Assembly (NCBI GenBank): GCA_023213235.1
Contig: CP096137.1
Coordinates: forward strand, 569,587-633,586
Direction: 5' to 3'
Origin: Elusimicrobiota bacterium
GTDB taxonomy: Bacteria; Elusimicrobiota; Elusimicrobia; UBA1565; UBA9628
DNA length: 64,000 bases
Part shown: piece after piece, positions 8,262 to 17,831 of the stretch
How the letters are laid out: every line of letters begins with the position of its first letter
Position numbering within the stretch: position 1 is the stretch's first letter
The notes under the pieces: generated by a model
The model's input: only the letters and a program-made list of their open reading frames with translations
Told to the model about the DNA's origin: nothing
The model's database searches: none
Position numbers and translations under genes: made by a program

Positions 8262-11200
8262 TCAGGCGCGCTGAAGGCGCGCCAGGAGACGGTCTTTCAG
8301 ACCCTTCAAGCGGACGAGCCACCCGTCGACCGTCACGTACGCCGCCGGGATGAGGAAGATGGTCATCGGCATCGCGAAGGTCAGGCCCCAGGCCAGCGAG
8401 AGGGCCATCGGGGCGACGAAGGGCTCGTAGCCGCCGAAGCCGTAGGCGGTCGGGAACAGTCCGAGCAAGGTCGTGATGGAGGAGGCCCACATCGGACGCA
8501 GGCGGTCGGCGCCGGCCTCGATCGCCGCCTGCTCGACGGGCATGCCGGCCTCGCGCTTGCCGTTGATGAAGGAGACGATGACGATCGCGTTGTTGACGAC
8601 GACGCCCGTCATCGCGATGACGCCGAGCATGGCCATGAAGGAGGCGGGCTGGCCGTGGAGCAGAAGCGCGTAGACGACGCCGAGCAGCCCGATCGGGATC
8701 GTCAGCAGGATGATGAACGGCTGGACGTAGGAGCCGAACAGCACCGCGAGGATCACGAAGTCGAGCATGAGCGCCACGCCGAACGAGCGGAACAGCGACA
8801 CCATCGACTTGGCCGTCTCCTCCTCCTCGCCGCCGTAGATGAGCTCGTAGCCCGGGTGGCGCTCGGGGACGTCGGCGAACTTCTCGCGCACGAGGCGGTT
8901 GGCCTCGCGCGAGGTGATGACGTTTTCGTCGACGTCGGCGGTCACCGTGACGGCGGGCTTGTAGTTGTAGCGCGGCAGGAAGGGGGCGCCGCGCGCCTCC
9001 TCGATGCGAGCGACGCGCGACAGGCGCACGGCCTGCCCGCGCGGGTTCAGCGCGTCGAGGCCGAGAAGATCATCTTTTGAGTCGCGCTGCTCGGGCTTGA
9101 GGCGCAGCCGGATCTCGACCTCTTCGTCGGGCCGCTGGATGCGCGAGACCTTCATGCCGTCGACCGCGTAGAACAGGTCGCGCGCGATGCTCTCGGCGTC
9201 GACCCCGGCAAAGGCGGCCTCGAGCTCGTTGGGAATCACGCGCCACTGCCACTTGCCGTCCTCGAGCGAGTCGCGGATGTCGCTCACGCCCTTGATGGAG
9301 CGCAGGTAGTCCTCGATCTCCCCGGCGATCTTGCGGTTGACCTCGGGGTCGCGGCCGCGCGCGCGGACCATGATCGCCTCCCCACGGGCGGGCCCGGCGT
9401 CTGCTCGTCGAAGGAGATGTCCTTGGCGCCCGGCGGCATGCCGATCTTGGCGCGCAGGTCGGCCACGATCTCCTGCGTTTTGCGCCCGCGCTTCTCCTCC
9501 GGAGTCAGAAACAGGCGGACCTGGCCGTAGTGCGTGCCGAGGCGCTCCTGGTCCTCCTGTCCTTTCTGGCCGACGACGGCGGTCATCACGTCGAGCTCGT
9601 CCTTCGGCAGGGCGCCGGCGTGCGTCTCCACGTACTCGATCGCCTTCTGTGTCGCGTCGAGGTTCGTGCCCGAGGGCATCTCGACCTGGATCAGGAACTG
9701 GTCGACGAGCCCGCCGGGGAACAGGACGAATTTCAGGCGCCAGAAGCCGACGGCGGCCGTGAAAACGAGGAACGCGAGCAGCAGCAAGGCGAATTTTCCG
9801 CGGTGCGAGATGACCCAGGTGATCGCGCGGCGGTAGCCGTCGACGACGGCCTTGTACCAGCGGCCCTCGGGCGCCTTCTCGCCGACGGGCTTGCCCAGCG
9901 GCAGCAGCTCGAGGACGTGTCCGGGCAGGATGAAGAAGGCCTCGAAGAGGCTCGCGAGGAAGCACATGACGACGACGACCGGCACCATGAACATGAACTT
10001 GCCCATGATCCCGCCCATCATCGCGAAGGGGAGGAACGCGCACGAGGAGACGAGAACGGAGCCGAGCACCGGCCACATGACCTCGCGCGTGCCGTCCACG
10101 GCGGCCTGGAAGGCCGGCTTGCCCATCTCGAGGTGGCGGTAGATGTTCTCGGCGACGACGACGGAGTCGTCGTCGAGCATGCCGAGCACGATGATGAACG
10201 CGAGCAAGGTCATCAGGTTGAACGTGAAGCCGAGCGGCACCGCGAAGACGAGCGCGGTCGCAAACGAGATCGGCACGCCCCACGCGGCCACGGCGGCCAG
10301 GCGCCAGTCGAGGAACAGGAACAGCGCGGCCAGGATCAGCACGCCGCCCTGCAGCATGTTGCCCGTCATGACCTTGAGGCGGCGTTTGACGAAGAAGCTG
10401 ATGTCGTTGGAGAGCTCGAGCTCCATGCCCTTCGCGGCGGCGCGCGGCGCCTGGGCGTCGCGCAGCTTGAACACGCGGTCGCTGAGCTCGATGACGTCGG
10501 CCGACTTGTGCTTGCTGACGTGGAGCTCGATCGACGGGCGGCCCTTGGCGCGCGTGCGCAGGGCGCCCTCGGCGAAGCCCTCGGAGACCGTCGCGAGGTC
10601 GCGCACGCGCAGGTTCTCCCGGGCCTCGTTGCCGCGGACCACGATCGAGCCGACCTCCTCCGCGGTGAACACGGCGCCGCGCACGCGCACCCAGTTCTCG
10701 AGGGGGCCGGACCACGTCGCGCCGGCGGAGCGGTCGACGTTGCGGCCGCGGATCGCGGCCGCGACCTCGCCCATCGTCAGGCGATGGCGCGCGAGCTTCT
10801 CGCGGTCGACCTGGACGAGGATCTCGCGCTCGCGGTCGCCCTTGAACGTCACGCGCGAGACGCCGTCGAGCTCCTCGATGATGTCCTTGAGCTCCTCGGC
10901 GTAGCGGTCTCGGTCCTCGTCGGTGCCGCCGGCGACCGACAGCGTGATCAGCGGCCGGTCGGCGGTCAGTTCCTGGACGATCGGCTTGTCGGCGAGCTCG
11001 GGCAGGTCCTCGACGCGCTGGGCGGCCTGGTAGAGGTCGCTGACGGCCTTGTCCTTCTCGCGCTGGGTCAGCTCCTCGTCGAGGCGCAGCAGCACGATCG
11101 AGAGGTTCTCGAGCGACCAGCTCTCCGCGCGGTCGACGCCGGAGACGCCGCGCACCTGATCCTCGATCTTGCGCGTGACGAGGGTCTCGACCTCCTCGGG

Positions 11201-11359
11201 GGAGGCGCCCGGGTAGGGCGTCTGCACGAGGACCATGTCGAACTTGATGTCGGGGAAGGCCTCGCGGCGCGAATTGAAGAAGTGCCAGCCGCCGACCGCG
11301 CACAGGACGAGCGTGATCAGGTTGGACAGGACGGGGCGGCGGAGGAAGAATTCGATCAC
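8262..11359 (-). CDS. RND-family efflux pump inner-membrane transporter
   Basis: About 1032 residues, the normal length for AcrB-type (HAE/HME) RND pumps that export drugs, metals or lipids by proton exchange. The N-terminus (VIEFFLRRPVLSNLITLVL) is the usual first helix. GMLDDDSVVVAENI is the conserved acidic TM4 motif and MTGVVVNNAIVIVSFING the TM10 equivalent. As written it is split: one frame ends after DEQTPGPP and resumes at EAIMVRARGRDPEVN; one extra base in the C4 run at 9380-9383 rejoins them. The GTG start overlaps the TolC stop (GTGA), which implies translational coupling. The operon is TetR, TolC, RND. No periplasmic adaptor (membrane fusion protein) gene is in the cluster, which is unusual; it may lie elsewhere. 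Confidence 0.88.
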
Positions 11360-12771
11360 GAGGCTCCGAGCGTCCCGGCCTGCCGGGCGAGTTCGATGAG
11401 CGCGAGGGCCTCGTCGGCCTCCGCGCGCACGAGTTCGGCCTTGGCGCGGCGCAGGTCCTGCTGGAAGCGGACGAGCAGGTCCGTCGTCGCTCGGCCGCTT
11501 CGGAAGTCGGACTCGCCGGCCTTGAGCTTGCCCGCCTCGATGCGCGCCAGCCGCTCCGCGGCGAGGCGCCGGCGGCGGGACAGGGCCAGCGACTCGCGCG
11601 AGTCGCGCCACGCGCGCCGCGCGGAGTTTTCCGCCGCGGCGAGCTCCGCCTCCGACGCGGACAGCGCCAAGGCGGCCTGGCGGCGCGTGAGCCGCTCCTG
11701 GCGGAAGGTGAGAGGAACGACGACGCTGAAGCCGACGGCGGCGACCGGGTGCCGCCAGCCGCGCATGTCCGACCAGGCGCCGCGATAGGTGGAGTCGAGG
11801 CCGGCGAACGCGTAGGAGGCGTCGAGCGTCAGGTCGGGCAAGGTGTCGAGGCGGGCGGTGCGCTCGGCCCACTTCAAGGCGTCGCGACGGCGGCGCGCGG
11901 CGTCGACGTCGGGGCGCGCGGCGAGCGCGGCGGCCTCGTCGGCCGGCAGCGAGGCCTCGGACGGCAGGCCGCTCGCCGCCTCGGTCGACACCTCGAGGGA
12001 ACCGGCCGGACCCTCCTCGCGCAGAGCCGAGGCGAGCGCGTGGCGGGCGCGCTCGATGCCGGACTGCGCGAGCAGCAGCTCGGTCTCCGCGGACTCGAGG
12101 GCGGCCTCGGCCTGCAGGCGGTCGGAGGCCTCGGCCGTGCCGTAGCGGCTCTTCTCCTCGGTGCGCTTGAGCAGCAGGCGCGCGTCGGCGACGGCCTCCT
12201 CGCGGATGGCGCGCACGCGCAGGGCGGCGCCGAGCTCGACGACGGCGGAGGCCGCGGCCGCGGCGGCCGCGGAGCGGGCGTAGGCGAAGTCCGCCTCGGC
12301 CGCGGCCGTGCCCGCGCGGGCGCGCGAGCGGCGCGCGACGTCCGGGCGGCCCCAGAAGTAGCGGAGCAGCCGCTGCTTGAGCTCGAGCGCGAGCCGCGAG
12401 TCGACGGTCGGGTCGACCGGGCGGAAGGCGGACGGGTTGACCAGCCGCTCCCCGCGCCAGACCATGCGCGCCTCCGTGCCGAGCAAGGTCGTCTGGGAGA
12501 ACCCCGTCTCCCACCGCTCGAGGCGCGACCGCGTGCCCTGGAACGCCGGGATCTGCCGCGGCGAGCGGTCGTCCTGATAAAGGTAGGAGGCCAGGGCCTT
12601 CGGGTCGAGGTTCGACAGGAGCATCGGCTCCTCGAGCGCGGCCGCGTCGCGGCGCGCGCGGGCGGCGGCGGCCTCGGGCGAGCGCTCGACGGCCAGGCGC
12701 ATCGCCTCGGGCACGTCGAGCGGGGCGGCCGCGGCGGGGAGCGTGAGGAGCAGGAGGAGGAATCGAATCAA
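11356..12771 (-). CDS. TolC-family outer-membrane efflux channel
   Basis: 471 residues: a signal peptide (RFLLLLLTLPAAAA) then two Ala/Arg/Glu-rich helical repeats of the outer-membrane efflux protein family, each with a short beta-rich segment (WETGFSQTTLLGTEARMVW; LTLDASYAFAGL). TolC-type trimers form the outer-membrane exit duct for RND pumps. It starts at an ATG overlapping the TetR stop by 4 bases and its own stop overlaps the RND start, so the three genes are one unit. Sequence similarity within this family is low; the call rests on architecture and context. Confidence 0.82.
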   Translation of the reverse strand: MIRFLLLLLTLPAAAAPLDVPEAMRLAVERSPEAAAARARRDAAALEEPMLLSNLDPKALASYLYQDDRSPRQIPAFQGTRSRLERWETGFSQTTLLGTEARMVWRGERLVNPSAFRPVDPTVDSRLALELKQRLLRYFWGRPDVARRSRARAGTAAAEADFAYARSAAAAAAASAVVELGAALRVRAIREEAVADARLLLKRTEEKSRYGTAEASDRLQAEAALESAETELLLAQSGIERARHALASALREEGPAGSLEVSTEAASGLPSEASLPADEAAALAARPDVDAARRRRDALKWAERTARLDTLPDLTLDASYAFAGLDSTYRGAWSDMRGWRHPVAAVGFSVVVPLTFRQERLTRRQAALALSASEAELAAAENSARRAWRDSRESLALSRRRRLAAERLARIEAGKLKAGESDFRSGRATTDLLVRFQQDLRRAKAELVRAEADEALALIELARQAGTLGAS

Positions 12772-13412
12772 GCGCGCCTCCGGGGCCGGGCCAGGCCGGC
12801 GAGGATCATGTCCACGCGCGTCTCGATCGCCCGGTCGGACAGCAGTTGATCGGCGAAGTCGGCCATCGAGCGTCCGAGGGGACGCTTGGCGCCATGATCC
12901 TCGAGCAGGGTGACCACGAGGATCGGCGTCGAGAGCACGCCCATCATATAAGACATCGCCATCGGTTCCGGGAGATCGCGGAACTCGCCGGCGCGGCAGC
13001 CCTCCGCGACGAGACCGAGGATGATCGGGATGTGGCGGGGAAAATGCGAGGCCGCGAAGCGCGCGGTCTGCGTGTCGCCGTTGAGCGCGTCGCGCAGCAT
13101 CCCGGCGTACAGGCGCCGGTTCTCGCGGGAGAAGAGAGCGATCGCGCGGAGCGTGCGGCGCAGGCGCTCGGCGGCGGTGCCCGGCCCGTCGGCCGATACC
13201 GTCAGCCGGGAGAAGAAGTCCGCGTAGGTGTCCTCCATGATCCGCTCGACGAACGCGCGGCGGCTCTTGAAGTGATAATGGAAGAGGCCGGTGTTGACCT
13301 TGGCGCGGCGGCAGATGTCGCGCACGGAGATGCCCGCGCAGCCCTTCTCGCGCGCGAGCGCTCGAGCCGCGTCCAGCAATCTCTTTCCGGCGTCGCCTTT
13401 GGGACGGGACAT
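12768..13412 (-). CDS. TetR-family transcriptional repressor of the efflux operon
   Basis: 214 residues. The N-terminal helix-turn-helix (about residues 8-55) includes ISVRDICRRAKVNTGLFHYHF, the usual TetR recognition segment. The C-terminal ligand domain is typical in size and contains a segment similar to the CecR/YbiH group. It is the first gene of the TetR-TolC-RND unit. The ATG at 13412 is immediately preceded by a 40-base dyad that contains its promoter, so autorepression is very likely. The inducing ligand is unknown. Confidence 0.9.
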   Translation of the reverse strand: MSRPKGDAGKRLLDAARALAREKGCAGISVRDICRRAKVNTGLFHYHFKSRRAFVERIMEDTYADFFSRLTVSADGPGTAAERLRRTLRAIALFSRENRRLYAGMLRDALNGDTQTARFAASHFPRHIPIILGLVAEGCRAGEFRDLPEPMAMSYMMGVLSTPILVVTLLEDHGAKRPLGRSMADFADQLLSDRAIETRVDMILAGLARPRRRA

Positions 13413-13452
13413 ATAGTTATACGACCGTATAATTATACGGATGTATAACTAT
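13413..13452. promoter_or_regulatory. Nested palindromic operator for the TetR protein
   Basis: ATAGTTATAC (13413-13422) pairs perfectly with GTATAACTAT (13443-13452), and the perfect 16-base palindrome CCGTATAATTATACGG (13425-13440) sits between them on the same centre (13432.5). Only the two bases on each side that separate the parts fail to match fully. The dyad touches the TetR start codon and covers the -10 box of its promoter. It may bind two TetR dimers. Confidence 0.88.
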
Positions 13453-13459
13453 GTGTCAA
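13432..13459 (-). promoter_or_regulatory. Consensus sigma-70 promoter of the tetR-tolC-RND operon
   Basis: On the reverse strand TTGACA (13459-13454) is followed by 16 bases and TATAAT (13437-13432), both perfect consensus. Transcription would start about 13 bases before the ATG at 13412, leaving no room for a ribosome site. The operator overlaps the spacer and the -10 box. Confidence 0.8.
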
Positions 13460-13469
13460 GGGCCGGCGC

Positions 13470-13763
13470 TCAGTCCGCGAGCTTGGCGACGATCGCGGCG
13501 GTGTCCTGAGGCGTGACGCCCGAGTACCACTCGTCCCCGGGATAGACGAAGGCGTTGGGGCCCTGCTCGCACAGGTCCAGGCAGCCGCTCTTGGCGACGC
13601 GGACCTTGCCCTTGAGGCCTTTCTCCTTCACGGCGTGCTTGAGCGCCTCGCACAGCTCGAGGCCGCCTCGCCCGGGGTTGCCGCAGGCGACGCGGGCGCC
13701 GTCGGGACGGGTGTTGACGCACACGAACACGGTCTTGCGGAACGGGACTTTCTTCTTATCCAT
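13470..13763 (-). CDS. Thioredoxin-like [2Fe-2S] ferredoxin
   Basis: 97 residues. Cysteines 15, 27, 61 and 65 give the spacing C-x11-C-x33-C-x3-C typical of thioredoxin-fold [2Fe-2S] ferredoxins, which are related to NuoE and to the Azotobacter Shethna-type protein. FVCVNTRP and SGCLDLCEQGP carry the ligands. It probably acts as a soluble electron carrier; the partner is unknown. Its ATG overlaps the end of the EamA transporter gene by 8 bases, so they are co-transcribed with the DUF885 peptidase gene. Confidence 0.85.
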   Translation of the reverse strand: MDKKKVPFRKTVFVCVNTRPDGARVACGNPGRGGLELCEALKHAVKEKGLKGKVRVAKSGCLDLCEQGPNAFVYPGDEWYSGVTPQDTAAIVAKLAD

Positions 13764-14642
13764 GGGACATCGCGTGCTCGCGCGCCTCGGCGGTCAGGCG
13801 GGCGGTCCAGACGGCGCCCGCGAAGGAGCAGGCGAGGCCGATGAGCTGCACGCCCTGGATCGCGTCGCGGCCGAGCAGCCAGGAGAAGACCAGGGTCAGC
13901 GCCGGGTAGGACAGCATGAAGGTCGTCGCCTTGGAGAGCTCCATGTTCCGGATCGCCATGTACCAGAGGACGAAGTTCAACGACGACATCAGCAGGCCCT
14001 GCAGGACGAGGAAGCCGAGCGCGCCCGGTTCCCACGACCAGCGCCCGCCGTGCCAGAGCGTCCACGCGCAGACCGGCGCCATCGTGAGGATGCCGTACAG
14101 CACGCGCCCGCCGGAGAGCGTGACCGCGTCCAGGCCCTTGGGCAGGCGCTTGGCGAAGATGTGGGAGACCTGGTAGAGCCACGGCGTGCAGAGGATCATG
14201 AGGTCGCCCTTCCAGCGCGGCGAGGACAGGTCGTGGAGCATGACGAGGCCGGTGCCGCTCATGACGAGGAGCGCGGCCGCCGCGAGCTTTTGGAGGGGCG
14301 CTCTCCCAGCAGCCACGCCGTCAGGCCGGCGGAGTAGAGAACCTCGACCTGCGCCACGATCGCGGCGTTGGCGGGCGTCATGTGGGCGAGCGCGGAGATG
14401 TAGACGATCGTGGCCAGCCCGCTGCACAGGCCCATCATGGCGAGGGACGGCGCCGCCTCGCGCGTGAAGAGGAGACGCCAGCGGCCGCGCGCGAGCAGCC
14501 AGGGGGACATCGCGAGCAGGCCGACGACGAGGCCGCCGGTCGCGAAGAGGGAGCCCGAGTAGTGGGCCATGCCGTAGGCGCCGATCAGCGGCCAAAGCGC
14601 CGTGATGGCCCAGTCGACGACGAGCGCGGCGAGCGGGCTCAT
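13756..14642 (-). CDS. EamA/DMT-type transporter
   Basis: About 295 residues with ten hydrophobic segments in two EamA-type halves, as in drug/metabolite exporters. The first half ends NAAIVAQVEVLYSAGLTAWL; the second ends TTFMLSYPALTLVFSWLLGR. Both carry the conserved pattern before the last helix pair. The frame breaks between the halves at GERPSK. One extra base in the TTTT (14288-14291) or GGGG (14295-14298) run restores GERPSKKLAAAALLVMSG or a close variant. The ATG at 14642 overlaps the stop of the upstream DUF885 gene by 4 bases. The substrate is unknown. Confidence 0.82.
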
Positions 14643-16363
14643 TTGGCGGGGAAGGCCTCGAGCACCGAGGCGCGCAGAACCGGCAGCGGCAGGGGCCCGT
14701 GGCGCAGGACGGCGTCGTGGAAGGCCTTCACGTCGAAGCGGCGGCCGGCGCGGGAGCGGGCCTCCTCCCGCAAAGCCATGATCTCGCGCTGGCCGACCTT
14801 GTAGGCGAGCGCCTGGCCGGGCCACACCGTGTATCGGTCGACCTCGCTCTCGATCTCTTCCTGCGACATCGGCGTATTCGCCTTCATGTACTCGACGGCC
14901 TTCTCGCGCGTCCAGCCCTTCGCGTGCAGGCCCGTGTCGACGACGAGGCGGCAGGCGCGCAGGGCCTGGTCGGAGAGCATGCCGAGGCGCGAGAGGTCGT
15001 TCTTGTAAAGGCCCATTTCATCCCCGAGCCGCTCCGTATATAACGCCCAGCCCTCGATGTAGGCGGTGTAGCCCGCGCTGCGCCGGAACTGCGGCAGGGC
15101 CTTGTTCTCGAGCGCGAGCGCGATCTGGAAGTGATGGCCGGGGACCGCCTCGTGCAGCGCCAGCGAGGTCATCGACAGGCGCGAGCGCGTCTCGGGCCGG
15201 TAAGTGTTGATGTAGTAGACGCCGGGGCGCGAGAGGTCGGTGGGGGGCTGGAAGTAGAAGGCCGCGCCCTCGTTCTTCTCGCGGTACTCCTCGACGGGCT
15301 TGACGACGATGTCGGTGCGCGGCATCGTCCCGAACCACTCCGGCAGCTTCGTCTTGATCTCCGCGATGAGCGAGTCGGCCGACGCTTTCAGCTCCTCGCG
15401 CGACTTGAAGAAGTTCTTCGGGTCCTTGCGCGCGGCGTCGAGGAAGCTCTCGAGGTCGCCCGCGTGGCCGGCGCGGCGCGCGATCTGAGACATCTCGGAG
15501 CGGATCCCGGCGATCTCCTCGAGGCCGATCTCGTGCAGCTCGGCCGGCGACTTCTCGAGGGTCGTGTGCGCGCGGATCGCGCGCCGGTACAGGGCCTTGC
15601 CGCCGGGGACGCCGGACAGCCCGACCTCCCCGTCGCGCGTCTTGGGCAGGTAGTCGTTCTTGAGCCACGCCGCCCACCGGACCAGCTCGGGATGGATCTC
15701 GTCGGACACGACCTTGAGCAGCCGCGGCGTCCACTCGGCGCGCAGCGGCTCCGGCAGGCGCGCGGCGGCCTCGGCGTACGGGGTCTTGTCGGCGGGCGTC
15801 GAGATCATCTCGTCGAGCTGCGAGAGCAGCTTCGTCGCCGGAACGCGCGCGGCGACGCGGCCCGACGCGAGGCCCGCCGCGAGGTTCTCCCGGTGGAGCC
15901 GGTAGTAGCCGGGGACGAGCTTGAGGCGCTTCTCGAGCGCGGCGGCGTCCTCGGCCGTCTTCATCGGCTGGGCGGTCTGGATCACCGTGGGGATCCACGA
16001 CGACGGGCCGCTCATGTGGTCGAGCTCGAGCTCGTGGAACGGCAGGGCGAGGCCGGCGAGCTCTTCCTGGAGCATGTCCTTGAGGACGTCGACGGACAGG
16101 CGCGCCTCGGCATCGAGCGCCTTGCGGTCGACGGCGCGCGCGCGCTTGAGCAGGGCCTCGGCGGAGGCCTTGCGCGCGGCGCGGCCGGCGGGCCCGTTGT
16201 CGTCGAGCTCGGCGTCGCGTCCGGGTTCGCCGTAGAACGTCGCCGTCAGCGGCGAGAGGCGCATCTGCTCGGCCCAGTAGTCGGCGAAGAGCTTTCCCGC
16301 GTCCTCGGCGGCGCGCAGCGGGACGGCGGCGAGGAGGACGAGCACGGGCAGGAGGAGTCTCAT
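14639..16363 (-). CDS. DUF885-family secreted metallopeptidase
   Basis: 574 residues with a signal peptide (MRLLLPVLVLLAAVPLRAAE). The family signature LHEAVPGHHFQ lies near residues 403-413, with a downstream conserved EGWALYTERLGDEMG. DUF885 proteins are M32/M3-like zinc peptidases, usually periplasmic or extracytoplasmic and often annotated as X-Pro or oligopeptide hydrolases; substrate specificity is not evident. It is the first gene of a run with the EamA transporter and the ferredoxin. A TATAAT box 6 bases before the ATG suggests a leaderless message. Confidence 0.88.
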   Translation of the reverse strand: MRLLLPVLVLLAAVPLRAAEDAGKLFADYWAEQMRLSPLTATFYGEPGRDAELDDNGPAGRAARKASAEALLKRARAVDRKALDAEARLSVDVLKDMLQEELAGLALPFHELELDHMSGPSSWIPTVIQTAQPMKTAEDAAALEKRLKLVPGYYRLHRENLAAGLASGRVAARVPATKLLSQLDEMISTPADKTPYAEAAARLPEPLRAEWTPRLLKVVSDEIHPELVRWAAWLKNDYLPKTRDGEVGLSGVPGGKALYRRAIRAHTTLEKSPAELHEIGLEEIAGIRSEMSQIARRAGHAGDLESFLDAARKDPKNFFKSREELKASADSLIAEIKTKLPEWFGTMPRTDIVVKPVEEYREKNEGAAFYFQPPTDLSRPGVYYINTYRPETRSRLSMTSLALHEAVPGHHFQIALALENKALPQFRRSAGYTAYIEGWALYTERLGDEMGLYKNDLSRLGMLSDQALRACRLVVDTGLHAKGWTREKAVEYMKANTPMSQEEIESEVDRYTVWPGQALAYKVGQREIMALREEARSRAGRRFDVKAFHDAVLRHGPLPLPVLRASVLEAFPAK

Positions 16364-16369
16364 GGGTGG

Positions 16370-16375
16370 ATTATA
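16370..16375 (-). promoter_or_regulatory. -10 box of the DUF885 gene, 6 bases from the start codon
   Basis: A perfect TATAAT on the reverse strand is followed by CCACCC and the ATG at 16363. There is no ribosome-binding sequence and no convincing -35 box. Transcription would start at about the A of ATG. Confidence 0.55.
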
Positions 16376-16438
16376 GCGTTCCCGCGGCCGTCACGACACT
16401 GTCGCGCCGCGTCGATGGCGCCCGGCCGCGAGGCGGGC

Positions 16439-16444
16439 CATAAT
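16439..16444 (+). promoter_or_regulatory. -10 box of the small lipoprotein gene
   Basis: CATAAT is followed by 6 bases and the ATG at 16451. It is divergent from the equivalent box of the DUF885 gene 64 bases away. This is another case of the close -10/start arrangement. Confidence 0.5.
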
Positions 16445-16450
16445 GCCCGC

Positions 16451-16993
16451 ATGAACAGAGCGGCGGCGGTCCTGGCGGCGGCGGCGATGTGCGGCGCGTG
16501 CGCGGACCTTCCGCGCAAGGCGGCCGTCGAGGTGGCCGACCGCTGGTCCCCGCCCTCGGCCGCGGCGGCCAAGCGGCTCATCGAGCTGTACGGGCCGCCG
16601 GACGACGCCCAGCTCAACCGGCTGACGTGGAACCGCAAAGGGCCGTGGCTGCGCACCGCGGTGTGGAACCGCCCGCAGGTCTACCGCTCGCCGCGCGACT
16701 TCGACCTCGTCGAGCAGACCGTGCGCTATCCCGTGTCGCGCGAGAAGGCCGCCGAGCTCGTCGCCTTCAGCGGAGCGCTGCTCGTCGACGTCGCGAAGGG
16801 AGAGATGTCCTCGCGCGCGTCGCGCGAGGAGGTCAACTTCCTGAACCTCAACCTCGCCGACGAGGTCGTCCGCGGGCGCAAGACGGTCGACGAGGCGCGC
16901 GTGGCCTACAAGCGTATCCTGGAGCTCACGGCGGCGGGCAAGTCTTCGGCCTACGTGGGCGGCCTGCGCTTCGACGGGAAGGGCGCGCCCTAG
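16451..16993 (+). CDS. Small lipoprotein of unknown function
   Basis: 180 residues. A short signal sequence ends in a lipobox-like MCGAC, so Cys about 17 is the likely lipidated residue. The mature part is soluble-looking and contains WNRKGPWLRTAVWNR and FDLVEQTVRYPVSREKAAEL. I recognise no named family with confidence. The start is the ATG 6 bases after a CATAAT box. It overlaps the convergent RNA-binding protein gene by the four bases CTAG. Confidence 0.7.
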   Translation: MNRAAAVLAAAAMCGACADLPRKAAVEVADRWSPPSAAAAKRLIELYGPPDDAQLNRLTWNRKGPWLRTAVWNRPQVYRSPRDFDLVEQTVRYPVSREKAAELVAFSGALLVDVAKGEMSSRASREEVNFLNLNLADEVVRGRKTVDEARVAYKRILELTAAGKSSAYVGGLRFDGKGAP

Positions 16994-17750
16994 TCCTTTT
17001 TAGGGAACCACTTCTCGCCGCGCAGGGGCGGCACCGTCTTCGAGGCGGGCTTGTCGCCCGAGGCGTTCTTATCCCAGGGCTTCTTGAAGGGCTTGGCGCC
17101 GAACGGCTTCTTCTTCGCGGGATCGAAGGACTTCTTCTCCCACTTCTTCGACGGATCGAAAGGCTTCTTCACCCAGGTCTTCTTCGCGGCGGGGTCGAAG
17201 GGCTTCTTTTCCCACGGCTTCTTCGCGGCGGGATCGTAGGGCTTTTTCTCCCACTTCTTGGACGGGTCGAAGGGCTTCTTTTCGAACGGCTTTTTCTCGA
17301 AGGGTTTCTTGCCGAAGGGCTTCCAGGAGCGCTGCGGCGCGGCGGAGGCGGCCGGCGCGGGCGCGGCGGAAGGGGAGGGACGCCGCTGCCGCGGCGGTCC
17401 TTGCCGGAGCGGCGCTCGACGAAGCCCGGATCGCCCGGGCGCAGCGCGCGCGCGGGCGCGGCCGGGCTCGCGGGTCGGCGGTCGGGGCGCTCCTCGCGCT
17501 CCTTCTGCGGGCGGGCCTCGACGACGAAGAGCTTTCGGCCGCCGATGTCGGTGCCGTTGAGCTTGGCGACGGCGGCCTTGGCCTCCGCCAACGTCGACAT
17601 CTCGACGAAGCCGAAGCCCGTGGGACGTCCGGTCTCGCGATCGAGGATCACCTTGGCGGACACGACGGTGCCGCAGGCCGCGAAGAGGCTGGCGAGCTCC
17701 TCCTTCGTGGTCTTGTACGGGAAGCCGGCGACGTAGATGTTGTCGGGCAC
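16990..17750 (-). CDS. RRM RNA-binding protein with repetitive basic tail
   Basis: About 253 residues after repair. The first 80 form one RNA-recognition motif: RNP2 is NIYVAGFPY and RNP1 is GFGFVEM. A disordered Arg/Pro/Ala linker follows. The last 110 residues are copies of a KKPFDPxxK(K)WEKK-type unit (for example KKPFDPSKKWEKK), very basic and aromatic. Bacterial single-RRM proteins of this type often bind RNA in the cold or in ribosome assembly; the role here is not known. The linker and tail are in different frames; one base added to the G4 run at 17372-17375 joins them. I prefer the GTG at 17750 (VPDNIYVAGF) over an upstream GTG at 17768. Confidence 0.78.
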
Positions 17751-17831
17751 GGGATGAGACTGTAACACATCGGAACGTTACTCTGCCGCTACGCCGTCAG
17801 GGGCTACACTGGTACCGAGGAGGATCGCCAT

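Noticed and set aside
8262..12514. RND, EamA, GlcDE, ZIP and Fic genes as pseudogenes
   Set aside because: Each needs only one or two single-base additions, mostly at homopolymers, and has no other defect; catalytic motifs are intact. Sequence error is the simpler reading.
14639..16993. 620-residue plus-strand open frame beginning opposite the DUF885 gene
   Set aside because: Only its last 180 codons (from 16451) are a real gene; the earlier part is the shadow of DUF885.
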